Shown: positions 35,363-43,052, counted from the stretch's first letter. The stretch is DNA of 43,146 nucleotides from Peptococcaceae bacterium (GCA_900759105.1 CAAETY010000082.1:1-43146); one strand, 5' to 3'. Notes: a model not told the origin generated them from the letters alone. Program-made: numbers and translations.

Positions 35363-36088
35363 TTACTCCTTCAACAAACATGCATCGTTCCATGGCTTGC
35401 CACTGCGACGCACGGTTTCAGAAGCAAGCACATCTATAGAATCGAGCACATCATCTTCTTTAATCGGCAAATCCCGCTTTAATACAGAAAGCTCTGTGCA
35501 GCCCAAAATGAGCACCTGCGCTCCTTGTGCACGAAGTGCATTTGCCACTTCGTCAAACGCTGCACGTGGCACCGGCTTTCCTGCCTTCACGCAATCGTAG
35601 ATGATATGCATCAGCTTTGCTTGATTGTCGTCGTTCAAAATCACGGCGTCCAATCCCGCTTCACGGGCGTACTTTTGATAAGTTCCTGTAACAATGGTAC
35701 CGGTGGTGGCCAAAATGCCCACACATTTCAAGTCCTTTATCATTGCTTTGGCATAACGGATGGTTTCGGAAACAATATTTACCACCGGAATATTTACCGC
35801 ATGCTGCAATTCGTCATAAAAGTAATGTGCAGTGTTGCACGGAATAACCACGAAATCACACCCTGCTGCTTCTAAACGTTTGGCGTCCTCCACCATGACC
35901 GGCAAAGGATTTTCAGGTGATTTTTCTGTGATAAATGCCGTTCTGTCCGGAATATCGCAATCGTTCATAACGAGCATATTGATATGTTCCTGATCGCAAT
36001 CTGCCTTTGTCATTTCGATTACACGTTGCATATAGTAAACTGTTGCCATGGGGCCAACGCCGCCAATGACACCCACTGCTTGTTTCAT
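35363..36088 (-). CDS. aspartate/glutamate racemase family protein
   Basis: 241-aa cofactor-independent racemase. Two catalytic cysteines are visible, in IPCNTAHYF (about 83) and LGCTEL (about 197). The N-terminus AVGVIGGVGPMATVYYMQRVIEMT is typical of the aspartate racemase (YgeA-like) group rather than MurI. Likely racemises an acidic or related amino acid; real substrate open. First gene of the operon with the FAD lipoprotein and DUF1385, from the promoter at 36138-36167. Confidence 0.9.
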   Translation of the reverse strand: MKQAVGVIGGVGPMATVYYMQRVIEMTKADCDQEHINMLVMNDCDIPDRTAFITEKSPENPLPVMVEDAKRLEAAGCDFVVIPCNTAHYFYDELQHAVNIPVVNIVSETIRYAKAMIKDLKCVGILATTGTIVTGTYQKYAREAGLDAVILNDDNQAKLMHIIYDCVKAGKPVPRAAFDEVANALRAQGAQVLILGCTELSVLKRDLPIKEDDVLDSIDVLASETVRRSGKPWNDACLLKE

Positions 36089-36137
36089 GGAATGTCGCTC
36101 CTTTGGTCGTTATACGGAAAAATACACATTTCACTAT

Positions 36138-36167
36138 ATTATACGCCAAGCGCGCGCAAAAGTACAA
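36138..36167 (-). promoter_or_regulatory. promoter of the racemase operon
   Basis: Minus strand: -35 TTGTAC (36167-36162), 18-bp spacer containing a GCGCGCGC run, -10 TATAAT (36143-36138). Confidence 0.75.
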
Positions 36168-36234
36168 TCCCAGAGCTGTCTTTAATAGTATATGGAAAGT
36201 TTCTTAATGAATTCTTAAAAAGACTGTAAAAAAT

Positions 36235-36266
36235 AAAAAAAGCGGTCAGTCGAGCTGGCCACTTTT
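36235..36266 (-). terminator. terminator of the MazG-like gene
   Basis: Minus strand: AAAGTGGCCAG pairs with CTGACCGCTTT around CTCGA (one mismatch, one wobble), then a long T-run. 12 bp past the stop at 36278. Confidence 0.8.
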
Positions 36267-36277
36267 GAAGACAAATA

Positions 36278-36598
36278 TTACTCAATGATTTCTTGGAGCA
36301 GAATTTTTTTGCTAAAGCCCCCGCGCTTTTCACGCTTTTTAAGACGAATTTGGTCAAATTCCTCAAAGGAGATCCCACTGGTTTCAACGATGGCATGGAT
36401 GACCTCCAAAACGTCTGCCAGTTCCGCCAAATCTTTGGTTACCTGGTAGTCACAAACTTCCTCATCCAGCTTTTCGTCAAGTGCCAATAAGATATCCTGT
36501 TTGTCTTCAAGTACGGTAGTAATGGCTTCGTCACCGCCATCGACAATGGCAGCAGGAACCTTGTCACGTACCAACTTATTGTAAGAACGTCTTGCCAT
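36278..36598 (-). CDS. MazG-like/phosphoribosyl-ATP pyrophosphohydrolase-like protein
   Basis: 106 aa. MARRSYNKLVRDKVPAAIV is the classic start of small all-alpha NTP pyrophosphohydrolases annotated as phosphoribosyl-ATP pyrophosphohydrolase-like; DEKLDEEVCDY and DLAELADVLEVIHAIVE supply the Glu/Asp metal ligands (EExxE...ExxD). No histidine genes are near, so a house-cleaning role on NTPs is more likely than HisE. AAGGAGG is about 7 nt before ATG, with an extended -10 TGATAAAAT about 40 bp upstream. Confidence 0.85.
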   Translation of the reverse strand: MARRSYNKLVRDKVPAAIVDGGDEAITTVLEDKQDILLALDEKLDEEVCDYQVTKDLAELADVLEVIHAIVETSGISFEEFDQIRLKKREKRGGFSKKILLQEIIE

Positions 36599-36678
36599 AC
36601 GAGCACCTCCTTGCTTTGTGAATTTTCTGATTTCATTTTATCACAACACGCACCCAACAGAAAGCCTTTATCCGCTTA

Positions 36679-36707
36679 TTGACACGGGATTTTTGCAATG
36701 ATACCCT
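36679..36707 (+). promoter_or_regulatory. promoter of the metallophosphoesterase gene
   Basis: Perfect -35 TTGACA (36679-36684), 17-bp spacer, weak -10 TACCCT (36702-36707) with an extended TG. Confidence 0.65.
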
Positions 36708-36727
36708 TATCTCAAGGAGATGAGACT

Positions 36728-37582
36728 ATGAGAATCGGATTTATCGGCGATTGCCACATGGATTACAATTCACATCACGATTTTCTTGGAGAGTTTACAC
36801 GAATCTGTGAAAATCTCTCTTTGGACACCCTCGTCTTTTGTGGGGATACCACCACCGGCGCCTTTGATTCGCTGAATTTTTATGACACCCTTACAAAGCA
36901 GGTGTCCACTCAGATTTTAGAAATTCCCGGAAACCACGAGCTTTACTGCACAGCCGGTCGCAATAAACGTGCAAAAAATGAATTCCTATGCTTTGATGCA
37001 GACGAATATTTGGATTTAATGTTGAACCACCCAGTCTACAGTCTTTGCAACCATCCAATCGTTCACAATGATTGGGCCATTATCGGTAGCCCAAGCTGGT
37101 ACGATTTTTCTTTGCATCGCAACTACAGTCGCATGACCGCAGCAACAAAGCATCGCTTTTTGCGTCGCAACCCGGAATACAAATATGTGTTGGATTCAAG
37201 CAATGACCCTAACATCAACGAAAAAATTACTGCTCACACCTTAGCGTTCATGGAAAATCAGCTAAAGCTCATCCGCAAACGGCAAAACGGCGAGCACTAC
37301 AAGATTTGTTCAGTCATTCACATGTTGCCAATTCCGGAGCTTTACAAGCAAAGCCACGTTTTTAGCACGACCATTGCTTTTATGGGCAGCAAATACTATG
37401 CCGACCTCTACGAAAAATACAACGTAGACGTATGCGTATGTGCCCATTCCCATATCCGCATGGAAATGGAAAAGAACGGTGTGCATTATGTAAATGTTTC
37501 GCTGGGACACAATTTCAAATGGAAGCACAAAACAAGCCTCTATCAAGAAATCATTGATACCATGTACATCCTAGACATCTAA
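36728..37582 (+). CDS. calcineurin-like metallophosphoesterase
   Basis: 284 aa. Metal-binding motifs in order: GDCHMD (about 7-12), GDTTTG (about 41-46), GNHELY (about 71-76), a His in SVIHMLP, and AHSHIRME in place of GHxH. This is the standard dinuclear phosphoesterase set; substrate not predictable. ATG at 36728 is chosen because AAGGAG is 8 nt upstream and the fold starts at MRIGFIGD; an ATG ten codons earlier precedes that ribosome site. Confidence 0.85.
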   Translation: MRIGFIGDCHMDYNSHHDFLGEFTRICENLSLDTLVFCGDTTTGAFDSLNFYDTLTKQVSTQILEIPGNHELYCTAGRNKRAKNEFLCFDADEYLDLMLNHPVYSLCNHPIVHNDWAIIGSPSWYDFSLHRNYSRMTAATKHRFLRRNPEYKYVLDSSNDPNINEKITAHTLAFMENQLKLIRKRQNGEHYKICSVIHMLPIPELYKQSHVFSTTIAFMGSKYYADLYEKYNVDVCVCAHSHIRMEMEKNGVHYVNVSLGHNFKWKHKTSLYQEIIDTMYILDI

Positions 37583-37587
37583 AAACA

Positions 37588-37620
37588 AAAGCCAAGCAAT
37601 TAATCTGCTTGGCTTTCTTT
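37588..37620. terminator. shared terminator of the phosphoesterase gene and queH
   Basis: An 11-bp perfect stem AAAGCCAAGCA (37588-37598) / TGCTTGGCTTT (37606-37616) between convergent genes, with T-rich sequence right and A-rich left. It overlaps the queH stop codon. Confidence 0.88.
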
Positions 37621-38259
37621 TTTTGCTTGTTCAGCAAGATGCGCTTCCCATTCACGCTGGGAATAGATGCAGCCGCAATAATGCTGGCGATAAATGTCCC
37701 ACTCTTTGCACAGCGCAATGGAACGCTGATAACCGCCGCGCTTTTTGAAATCGTTTGGCAAATGCTTCACACCCACGCGTAACGCAATGTCCTCACCAAT
37801 ATCATTAATACGCGCAGCGTTTTTGTATGGGCTAATGGATAACGTCGTGGTGAAGTAATCACACCCACGTTCTTTGGCGAGCTCAGCCGCCGTTTCCATG
37901 CGAAAGCGATAGCACGCAAAGCAACGTTCACTGCCTTCGCCGAGATGCGTGAGCCCCTTTACAGCTTGAGCGTAACGCGCCGGGTCGTAATTCCCTTCAA
38001 TGAGGGAAATGCCATGGGGAGCTTGGATATGTGCAATCACACGACGCTGCTCGTTCAAACGATGCGTATATTCTTCGACAGGCTGAATATTTGGGTTATC
38101 GTAAAAGACGATAATGTTAAAATACGGCGCCAGATATTCAAGTACATAGGATGAACACGGCCCACAGCAGCTATGCAAAAGCAGCCTTGGCGCCGGTGCA
38201 TTTGGATCAATGCCCTTAATCAGGCGATCTAGCTCTTTTTGATAGGATCTCGGATTCAC
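37600..38259 (-). CDS. queH: epoxyqueuosine reductase QueH
   Basis: Reduces epoxyqueuosine to queuosine in tRNA, the non-orthologous replacement of QueG (219 aa, DUF208). Cysteine motifs for the iron-sulfur cluster: LLHSCCGPCSSY (about 27-38), RCFACYRFRME (about 112-122) and YCGCIYS (about 194-200). TTTLSISPYKN is also conserved in the family. GTG start with GAGGAA about 6 nt upstream; promoter at 38292-38320. Confidence 0.94.
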   Translation of the reverse strand: MNPRSYQKELDRLIKGIDPNAPAPRLLLHSCCGPCSSYVLEYLAPYFNIIVFYDNPNIQPVEEYTHRLNEQRRVIAHIQAPHGISLIEGNYDPARYAQAVKGLTHLGEGSERCFACYRFRMETAAELAKERGCDYFTTTLSISPYKNAARINDIGEDIALRVGVKHLPNDFKKRGGYQRSIALCKEWDIYRQHYCGCIYSQREWEAHLAEQAKKESQAD

Positions 38260-38291
38260 AGCTTTTCCTCTTTTCTTGTCTGGTTTCTTCT

Positions 38292-38320
38292 ATTATACAT
38301 AAGCAGCACCGCTATGACAA
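38292..38320 (-). promoter_or_regulatory. queH promoter
   Basis: Minus strand: -35 TTGTCA (38320-38315), 17-bp spacer, -10 TATAAT (38297-38292). Confidence 0.8.
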
Positions 38321-38343
38321 AGCATGCCAGCCTATGCTATACT
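38315..38343 (+). promoter_or_regulatory. topB promoter
   Basis: -10 TATACT (38338-38343) with extended TGC just before it. A weak -35 TGACAA (38315-38320), 17 bp upstream, is the same hexamer used on the other strand by queH. Confidence 0.65.
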
Positions 38344-38382
38344 TACCACAATAACACTCCACCGAACGAAAGGATGTTCATG

Positions 38383-40560
38383 ATGGGAAAATCTCTCGTA
38401 CTTGCAGAAAAACCCTCCGTTGGTCGTGAGCTGGCACGCGTGCTTGGCGTTAACGGCAAAAACAACGGTTATTTCGAAAACAACAACTACATCGTTACCT
38501 GGGCATTGGGCCATTTAGTAACCCTTGCCGACCCAGAACATTACGGCGAAGAATACAAAACGTGGCGCATGGATACCCTGCCAATATTGCCTAAACATAT
38601 GGATTTGGTCGTGATTCCCCAATCCGGCAAGCAATTTCGCACCGTAAGTAGCCTTATGAAGCGCAAGGATGTGGATGAAATTATCATCGCCACCGACGCC
38701 GGACGCGAAGGAGAATTGGTGGCACGCTGGATTATTGAAAAAGCCCACGTAAAAAAGCCAATGCGACGATTGTGGATTTCCTCACAAACAGATCAGGCGA
38801 TTCGCCAAGGCTTTGCTCATCTCGAACCTGCCACTAAATACGACAATCTCTACCGCTCTGCACAAGCGCGAAGCGAAGCTGACTGGGTGGTCGGCTTCAA
38901 TACCACCCGCGCTCTCACCTGTCGTTATAATGCCCAGCTATCTGCCGGGCGCGTACAAACACCAACCCTGGCCATGATTGTGCAACGAGAACGCGCCATC
39001 CGTGATTTCAAATCCCAGCCTTATTATGAAGTACAAGGCAAGGTGGATGGCATGCATTTACTCTATCAAGACAAGCACACCCGTTTTAGCGATAAAGCTG
39101 TGTGTGAAGCCGTCATCCGCCGATGCAACAAGCAAGACGCCACCGTCAGTGCGCTTGAGGTGCAAAAAAAGAAAACCGCACCACCGGCCCTCTATGACCT
39201 CACCACCTTACAACGTGACGCCAACGCACGCTATGGATTTAGTGCCAAAGAAACCCTTTCCATTATGCAGCGTCTTTACGAAGAGCATAAACTCCTCACC
39301 TATCCGCGTACTGATTCCCGCTATCTCACCAAAGATATCGCGCAAACATTTCCCGAACGTCTGCAAGCCCTTACATCCAACGGCTACGGTGACATCACGC
39401 GCCAAATCCGCGCCGAAAAGCGCACCATTGCGCCCGGATGCATTAACGATAGCAAGGTCAGCGACCACCATGCCATCATCCCGACCGAAGAACGTCTGAG
39501 CAAGCACAACCTCAACAGTAACGAACGACGTATTTATGAACTCGTCGTGAAACGCTTTTTGGCAAACTTCCTCGGCGCTTACAAATATGAACAAACCCGT
39601 GTGCACCTCGACGTGGCAGACGAACACTTTACTTGTCATGGCAATGTGACCGTTGACCTTGGCTGGAAAGCGGTAGACATGGTAACCGACCTCGACAATG
39701 ATGATGACGATCACAGCAAAAATACCGGCCTACCGAAGCTCCAAAAAGGGCAAGTGCTCAAAGGCTTTGCCGCAACCATTCACGAAGGCCACACTAAACC
39801 GCCAGCACGCTTCACCGAAGGCACCCTTCTCGCCGCTATGGAAAACCCACAAGGCTTTGTGGACGATAAACATGCGCAATCTGTTCTCCACAAAGCCGGT
39901 GGCATCGGCACCCCTGCTACCCGTGCCGATATCATTGAAAAGCTTTTCAAGAGCTTCTACGTAGAAAAGCAAGGTCAACAACTCGTTCCAACCTCCAAGG
40001 GTGTACAGCTCATCGACATTGTACCGGACGACCTCACCTCACCGTTGCTCACCGCCCAATGGGAAGAACGTCTTGAAGCCATTAGCCGTGGCAAGGAAAA
40101 GGCCGGTGACTTTACCAGCGATATGCGTACCTTTGCCACCAACCTCGTCAAAGCGGTAGAAAGCGCTGACAAGCAATATCGCCACGACAACCTCACCCGC
40201 ACGCCTTGCCCTGAATGCGGCAAATTCATGCTCGAAGTCCACACCAAAAAAGGCAAAATGCTTGTTTGCCAAGACCGCGAATGTGGCTATCGACGAAATC
40301 TCAGCCAAACATCAAACGCGCGCTGTCCAAAATGCCACAAGCGACTGCAGGTAGTCGGTGACGGTGACAAACGCATCTATACCTGTAGCTGTGGCTTCCG
40401 CGAAAAATTTGACCGATTCAACAAGCAACTCAAAGAAAAACGCAATACCTCCTCCAAACGTGATGTGCAAAACTATATGCGCAAGCAAAAGAAAGAGGAA
40501 TCCATCGGTTCAAACGCTTTTGCCGACGCTTGGGCAAAAGCCTTAAACAATGATGACTAA
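38383..40560 (+). CDS. topB: DNA topoisomerase III
   Basis: Type IA topoisomerase (725 aa) that relaxes and decatenates DNA. TOPRIM domain: LAEKPSVG with Glu8 and IIATDAGREGEL (about 102-113). The active-site Tyr lies in LTYPRTDSRYL (about 307), and QLSAGRVQTPTLAMI is the hinge signature. C-terminal part has two four-cysteine zinc ribbons (about 613-640 and 649-680) and a basic tail. Two adjacent ATGs (38380, 38383) follow AAAGGA by 5 and 8 nt; the second gives the usual MGKSLVLAEKP start. TopB without mobile-element genes nearby looks chromosomal rather than ICE-borne. Confidence 0.95.
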   Translation: MGKSLVLAEKPSVGRELARVLGVNGKNNGYFENNNYIVTWALGHLVTLADPEHYGEEYKTWRMDTLPILPKHMDLVVIPQSGKQFRTVSSLMKRKDVDEIIIATDAGREGELVARWIIEKAHVKKPMRRLWISSQTDQAIRQGFAHLEPATKYDNLYRSAQARSEADWVVGFNTTRALTCRYNAQLSAGRVQTPTLAMIVQRERAIRDFKSQPYYEVQGKVDGMHLLYQDKHTRFSDKAVCEAVIRRCNKQDATVSALEVQKKKTAPPALYDLTTLQRDANARYGFSAKETLSIMQRLYEEHKLLTYPRTDSRYLTKDIAQTFPERLQALTSNGYGDITRQIRAEKRTIAPGCINDSKVSDHHAIIPTEERLSKHNLNSNERRIYELVVKRFLANFLGAYKYEQTRVHLDVADEHFTCHGNVTVDLGWKAVDMVTDLDNDDDDHSKNTGLPKLQKGQVLKGFAATIHEGHTKPPARFTEGTLLAAMENPQGFVDDKHAQSVLHKAGGIGTPATRADIIEKLFKSFYVEKQGQQLVPTSKGVQLIDIVPDDLTSPLLTAQWEERLEAISRGKEKAGDFTSDMRTFATNLVKAVESADKQYRHDNLTRTPCPECGKFMLEVHTKKGKMLVCQDRECGYRRNLSQTSNARCPKCHKRLQVVGDGDKRIYTCSCGFREKFDRFNKQLKEKRNTSSKRDVQNYMRKQKKEESIGSNAFADAWAKALNNDD

Positions 40561-40568
40561 CCCCTTTT

Positions 40569-40597
40569 ACGCGACCATTCACCACGGTCGCGTTTTG
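40569..40597 (+). terminator. topB terminator
   Basis: ACGCGACC (40569-40576) pairs with GGTCGCGT (40586-40593), followed by T4, 8 bp past the stop. Confidence 0.82.
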
Positions 40598-40644
40598 TTA
40601 TTCCATCTCTCACGAACAAATGCGCACTTTTCACAGACTTTTGA

Positions 40645-40673
40645 TTGTAACTACCAAATAAAAGCGTTATAAT
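40645..40673 (+). promoter_or_regulatory. thrH promoter
   Basis: -35 TTGTAA (40645-40650), 17-bp spacer, perfect -10 TATAAT (40668-40673), 40 bp upstream of ATG. Confidence 0.8.
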
Positions 40674-40713
40674 TGAAGCTATCAACCATTCATGACATTA
40701 AGGGGGATTTTTA

Positions 40714-41313
40714 ATGAATATTGTATGCTTAGACATGGAAGGCGTGCTCGTGCCTGAAATTTGGATTGCCTTTGCAGAAGCCAGTGGCATCCCTGAACTT
40801 CGTCGTACCACCCGTGACGAACCGGATTACGACAAGCTCATGACCTGGCGCTTGAACGTGCTCAAAGAACATGGCCTTGGCCTCAAGGAAATTCAAGAAA
40901 CCATCGCCACCATTGATCCGCTTCCCGGAGCAAAAGCTTTCTTAGACGAACTTCGTCACACCACCCAATGTGTGGTACTCTCCGACACCTTCGAAGAATT
41001 TGCCAAGCCACTCATGGAAAAGCTCGGCTGGCCAACCATCTTCTGCAATTCTTTGGAAGTCGCTGAAAACGGCGAAATCACCGGTTACAAAATGCGTTGC
41101 GAAAAGTCCAAATACACTACCGTTAAAGCATTGCAATCCATGGGCTACGATACCATTGCCAGTGGCGACAGCTTCAACGACCTTGGCATGATTCAAGCCA
41201 GCAAAGCAGGCTTCCTCTTTAGAAGCACCGATGCCATCAAAAAAGACTATCCGGACATCCCGGCCTTTGAAGAATTTGATGACCTCTTGGCAGCCATCAA
41301 AGCCGCTCTCTAA
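40714..41313 (+). CDS. thrH: ThrH-type phosphoserine phosphatase/homoserine phosphotransferase
   Basis: HAD-family protein (199 aa). It starts NIVCLDMEGVLVPEIWIAFAE: the D-x-E-G variant of the DxDG nucleophile motif and the VPEIW sequence are hallmarks of ThrH. VVLSDTFEEFAKPLM carries motif II, KSKYTTVKAL the Lys, and IASGDSFNDLGMIQAS motif IV. ThrH dephosphorylates phosphoserine and can pass the phosphate to homoserine, linking serine and threonine routes. AGGGGG is 8 nt before ATG; own promoter and terminator. Confidence 0.93.
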   Translation: MNIVCLDMEGVLVPEIWIAFAEASGIPELRRTTRDEPDYDKLMTWRLNVLKEHGLGLKEIQETIATIDPLPGAKAFLDELRHTTQCVVLSDTFEEFAKPLMEKLGWPTIFCNSLEVAENGEITGYKMRCEKSKYTTVKALQSMGYDTIASGDSFNDLGMIQASKAGFLFRSTDAIKKDYPDIPAFEEFDDLLAAIKAAL

Positions 41314-41323
41314 TAGACGCAAC

Positions 41324-41360
41324 AAAGCCGTTCACCCTCAGGGAAAGTGAACGGCTTTTC
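41324..41360 (+). terminator. thrH terminator
   Basis: A 12-bp perfect stem AAAGCCGTTCAC (41324-41335) / GTGAACGGCTTT (41347-41358), then TC-rich sequence. Confidence 0.85.
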
Positions 41361-41412
41361 TATTGCAATTTTTGCAACTTTTTATTAACAGCTTGATGCA
41401 AAAAGCGCTTAG

Positions 41413-41817
41413 CTAATATGTTTCACCATGAGAGGTAAATATACCTAACACATAAGAACCATCATCATAATAGGTTACATCCATTTCTACAGTTTGATCA
41501 GTGTTCGCAGTAGTTTGAAGGGTTTCTCGATATATTGCCGCTTTTTCAATAGCCTTTGGTTCATGACTACGTTGCTGTTTCACCTTCACACTATTAAATT
41601 CCGGATGTGTATCAAAAAATTCCTCAATCAATGTGGCACGCCGATTTTCATCATAAATAACAGTGGCATCCACATTTTTCTGTAAATATGCCGTCAAAGC
41701 TACATTTCGTGCCTCTAACCCCTGTATTGCATTTTGACTGTTGTAATACGTAGAAGCAAAAGCAGCAGTTGGCACAACAAATAGGAGTAAAGCCATAGCA
41801 ACAGCTTTCTTCTTCAT
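41413..41817 (-). CDS. small secreted protein, paralogue A (unknown function)
   Basis: 134 aa, not a family I recognise. Signal peptide MKKKAVAMALLLFVVPTAAFA, cleaved before STYY. The mature part of about 110 residues is mostly charged, no cysteine. It aligns with the first half of the 41892-42638 protein: a NxxLTxYLxxN...YDExxR segment, a FFxxxPE/Q segment, K..EPxxIE..xxY, and VTYYDDGSYVLG near the end. GGAGGT is 7 nt before ATG. No promoter as good as that of its neighbour is visible in the 74-bp gap, so it may be read through from the upstream paralogue. The leader holds an inverted repeat (41832-41872). Confidence 0.8.
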   Translation of the reverse strand: MKKKAVAMALLLFVVPTAAFASTYYNSQNAIQGLEARNVALTAYLQKNVDATVIYDENRRATLIEEFFDTHPEFNSVKVKQQRSHEPKAIEKAAIYRETLQTTANTDQTVEMDVTYYDDGSYVLGIFTSHGETY

Positions 41818-41831
41818 AATGATACCTCCTC

Positions 41832-41872
41832 CGAATAAGTATATCCATAAGGATTATTTTTTAAGTTATTCG
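41832..41872 (-). repeat. inverted repeat in the leader of paralogue A
   Basis: CGAATAA (41832-41838) and TTATTCG (41866-41872) flank a smaller ATCC/GGAT hairpin (41843-41854). It could be an operator or an mRNA structure just upstream of the ribosome site. Confidence 0.5.
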
Positions 41873-41873
41873 T

Positions 41874-41907
41874 TCTAGTTTTTCATAATTTCTAGTTTTT
41901 CATAATT
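41874..41907. repeat. perfect 17-bp tandem duplication over a stop codon
   Basis: The unit TCTAGTTTTTCATAATT occurs twice without a gap (41874-41890 and 41891-41907). On the minus strand the first copy met encodes the end of paralogue B up to its TAG, and the second repeats it as 3' untranslated sequence. Confidence 0.9.
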
Positions 41908-42638
41908 TGACCCAAATGATTACAAGATACTCGCAAATCGTCTGCTCCTTTGGAATATCCTCCTGGATATTCAGTAAAACTTTGCTTACGTTGTACTCGG
42001 CAAACACTATTATTATAAGGGTGTGATACTCCATAGTATGGTTTAGAATACACAACATTAGCATCTCTTACTCGTTGATTGCCATCGTAACTTACCGGAT
42101 TACACATTTTTCTTCCATTATTGTTGTCATAATAAAAGGTCGCTGTTACGAATGTTCTCCATACAAATACATTTTGATCCCAACGTTCATGATAATTATT
42201 TCCTGCCTTATTCCCCTCAGATAAAGGCATAATAGTACCATTCTGGCTTTCTCCTGTTAAAGTTCCTAATACAAAAGAACCATCATCATAGTATGTCACG
42301 TAAAATTCAATACTGTTTTCTTGTTCATCCACATTTTTATATAAATCTACAGTTTCGATTATTTGAGGTTCTTTCTTAAATTTATCTGATATATAATAAT
42401 TTCCAGAACAAATTTGAGGATTTTCTTTAAAAAAGTTTTTCACTATACTACTCCTCAAACTTTCATCATATGCAGCTGCATCACATAAATTATTCGAAAG
42501 ATATTCTGTTAATCTCTGATTTCTAGAAAACAATTGAACTTCATCTTCATTTAAGATGTCTGCAGATTCCGTACTTGCAAAAACAACGGTTGGAAATAAT
42601 AAACATATCATTAGTAAACTTGCACACAGCTTCTTCAT
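41892..42638 (-). CDS. secreted protein, paralogue B with extra C-terminal domain (unknown function)
   Basis: 248 aa, not recognised. Signal peptide MKKLCASLLMICLLFPTVVFA, cleaved before STES. Residues about 22-135 match paralogue A (YLSNNLCDAAAYDESLR, FFKENPQ, KKEPQIIE, VTYYDDGSFVLGTLTG). After a linker comes an added domain of about 100 residues, rich in Tyr, Asn and Arg with three Cys (RKMCNPVSY, SVCRVQRKQ, RVSCNHLGQ), for which I know no family. AAGGATG lies about 8 nt before ATG. Its promoter region carries LytTR-like direct repeats (42672-42701). Amino-acid use (many N, Y, S) and AT-rich codons differ from the housekeeping genes, suggesting acquisition. Confidence 0.82.
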   Translation of the reverse strand: MKKLCASLLMICLLFPTVVFASTESADILNEDEVQLFSRNQRLTEYLSNNLCDAAAYDESLRSSIVKNFFKENPQICSGNYYISDKFKKEPQIIETVDLYKNVDEQENSIEFYVTYYDDGSFVLGTLTGESQNGTIMPLSEGNKAGNNYHERWDQNVFVWRTFVTATFYYDNNNGRKMCNPVSYDGNQRVRDANVVYSKPYYGVSHPYNNSVCRVQRKQSFTEYPGGYSKGADDLRVSCNHLGQIMKN

Positions 42639-42665
42639 AATACTTCATCCTTTCTTCTCACGTCA

Positions 42666-42701
42666 TTTATATTTAACTTTCATAAAGTATATACTAACTT
42701 T
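42666..42701 (-). promoter_or_regulatory. LytTR-like direct repeats at the paralogue B promoter
   Basis: Minus strand: AAAGTTAGT (42701-42693), a 12-bp spacer, AAAGTTAAA (42680-42672), then a -10-like TATAAA (42671-42666). The LytTR consensus is two 9-mers [TA][AC][CA]GTTN[AG][TG] with 12-13 bp between; the first repeat fits fully, the second has one mismatch. No -35 hexamer is visible. Confidence 0.5.
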
Positions 42702-42754
42702 TTCACCTACATCTATTTGTATCACAAACAGCATTTTCACGGCATAAACAACAA

Positions 42755-42794
42755 AAAAAATGCTTTCTTTCGATACAATTTCAGAAAGAAAGCA
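42755..42794 (-). terminator. terminator of the kinase gene
   Basis: Stem of 11 bp, GCTTTCTTTC core (42761-42771 with 42784-42794), followed by a run of eight T on the minus strand, just after the stop at 42802. Confidence 0.88.
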
Positions 42795-42801
42795 GTTCTA
42801 T

Positions 42802-43052
42802 CTATAAATAAATTACAAAAGAAAATATAAATCTACCATTATTTTGTTCAATAATCGGTACCGTATCATACTTGTCCAGTACCGTCTTTATATTTTCTAA
42901 ACCAAATCCGTGATTTTCTGTATCTGTTTTCCTTGTTGTAAATCCAATATCTGCCTTAGGCACTGCAGTATTGACAATTTTACAAAAGAGCGCCGACTCC
43001 TGTTGCACAAGTGTAAAGTCAATGACTCTTAATTGATTTTCTAAACACTCAC
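42802..43052 (-). pseudogene. AgrC/ComD-like GHKL sensor histidine kinase, C-terminal fragment cut by the IS
   Basis: The frame is open from the IS edge (43053) to a stop at 42802, about 82 codons: ECLENQ...LFCKIVNTAVPKA...TTRKTDTENHGFGLENIKTVLDKYD...GRFIFSFVIYL. HGFGLENI is the G-box of the GHKL ATPase domain as found at the end of AgrC/ComD-type peptide-pheromone kinases; ECLENQ fits the end of the N-box (NAIEA-type). The sensor part, His and most of the ATPase domain are missing or lie beyond the IS. GTG at 43008 is only an internal codon. Such kinases pair with LytTR regulators; none is in the window. Confidence 0.82.

Noticed and set aside
36139..36396. Minus-strand frame overlapping the 3' end of the MazG-like gene
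   Set aside because: It runs through the terminator hairpin and out of frame with a recognisable enzyme; no ribosome site.
41892..42638. Lactococcin-972-like bacteriocin for paralogue B
   Set aside because: It is longer, shares no clear motif with that family, and no immunity/ABC genes are adjacent.
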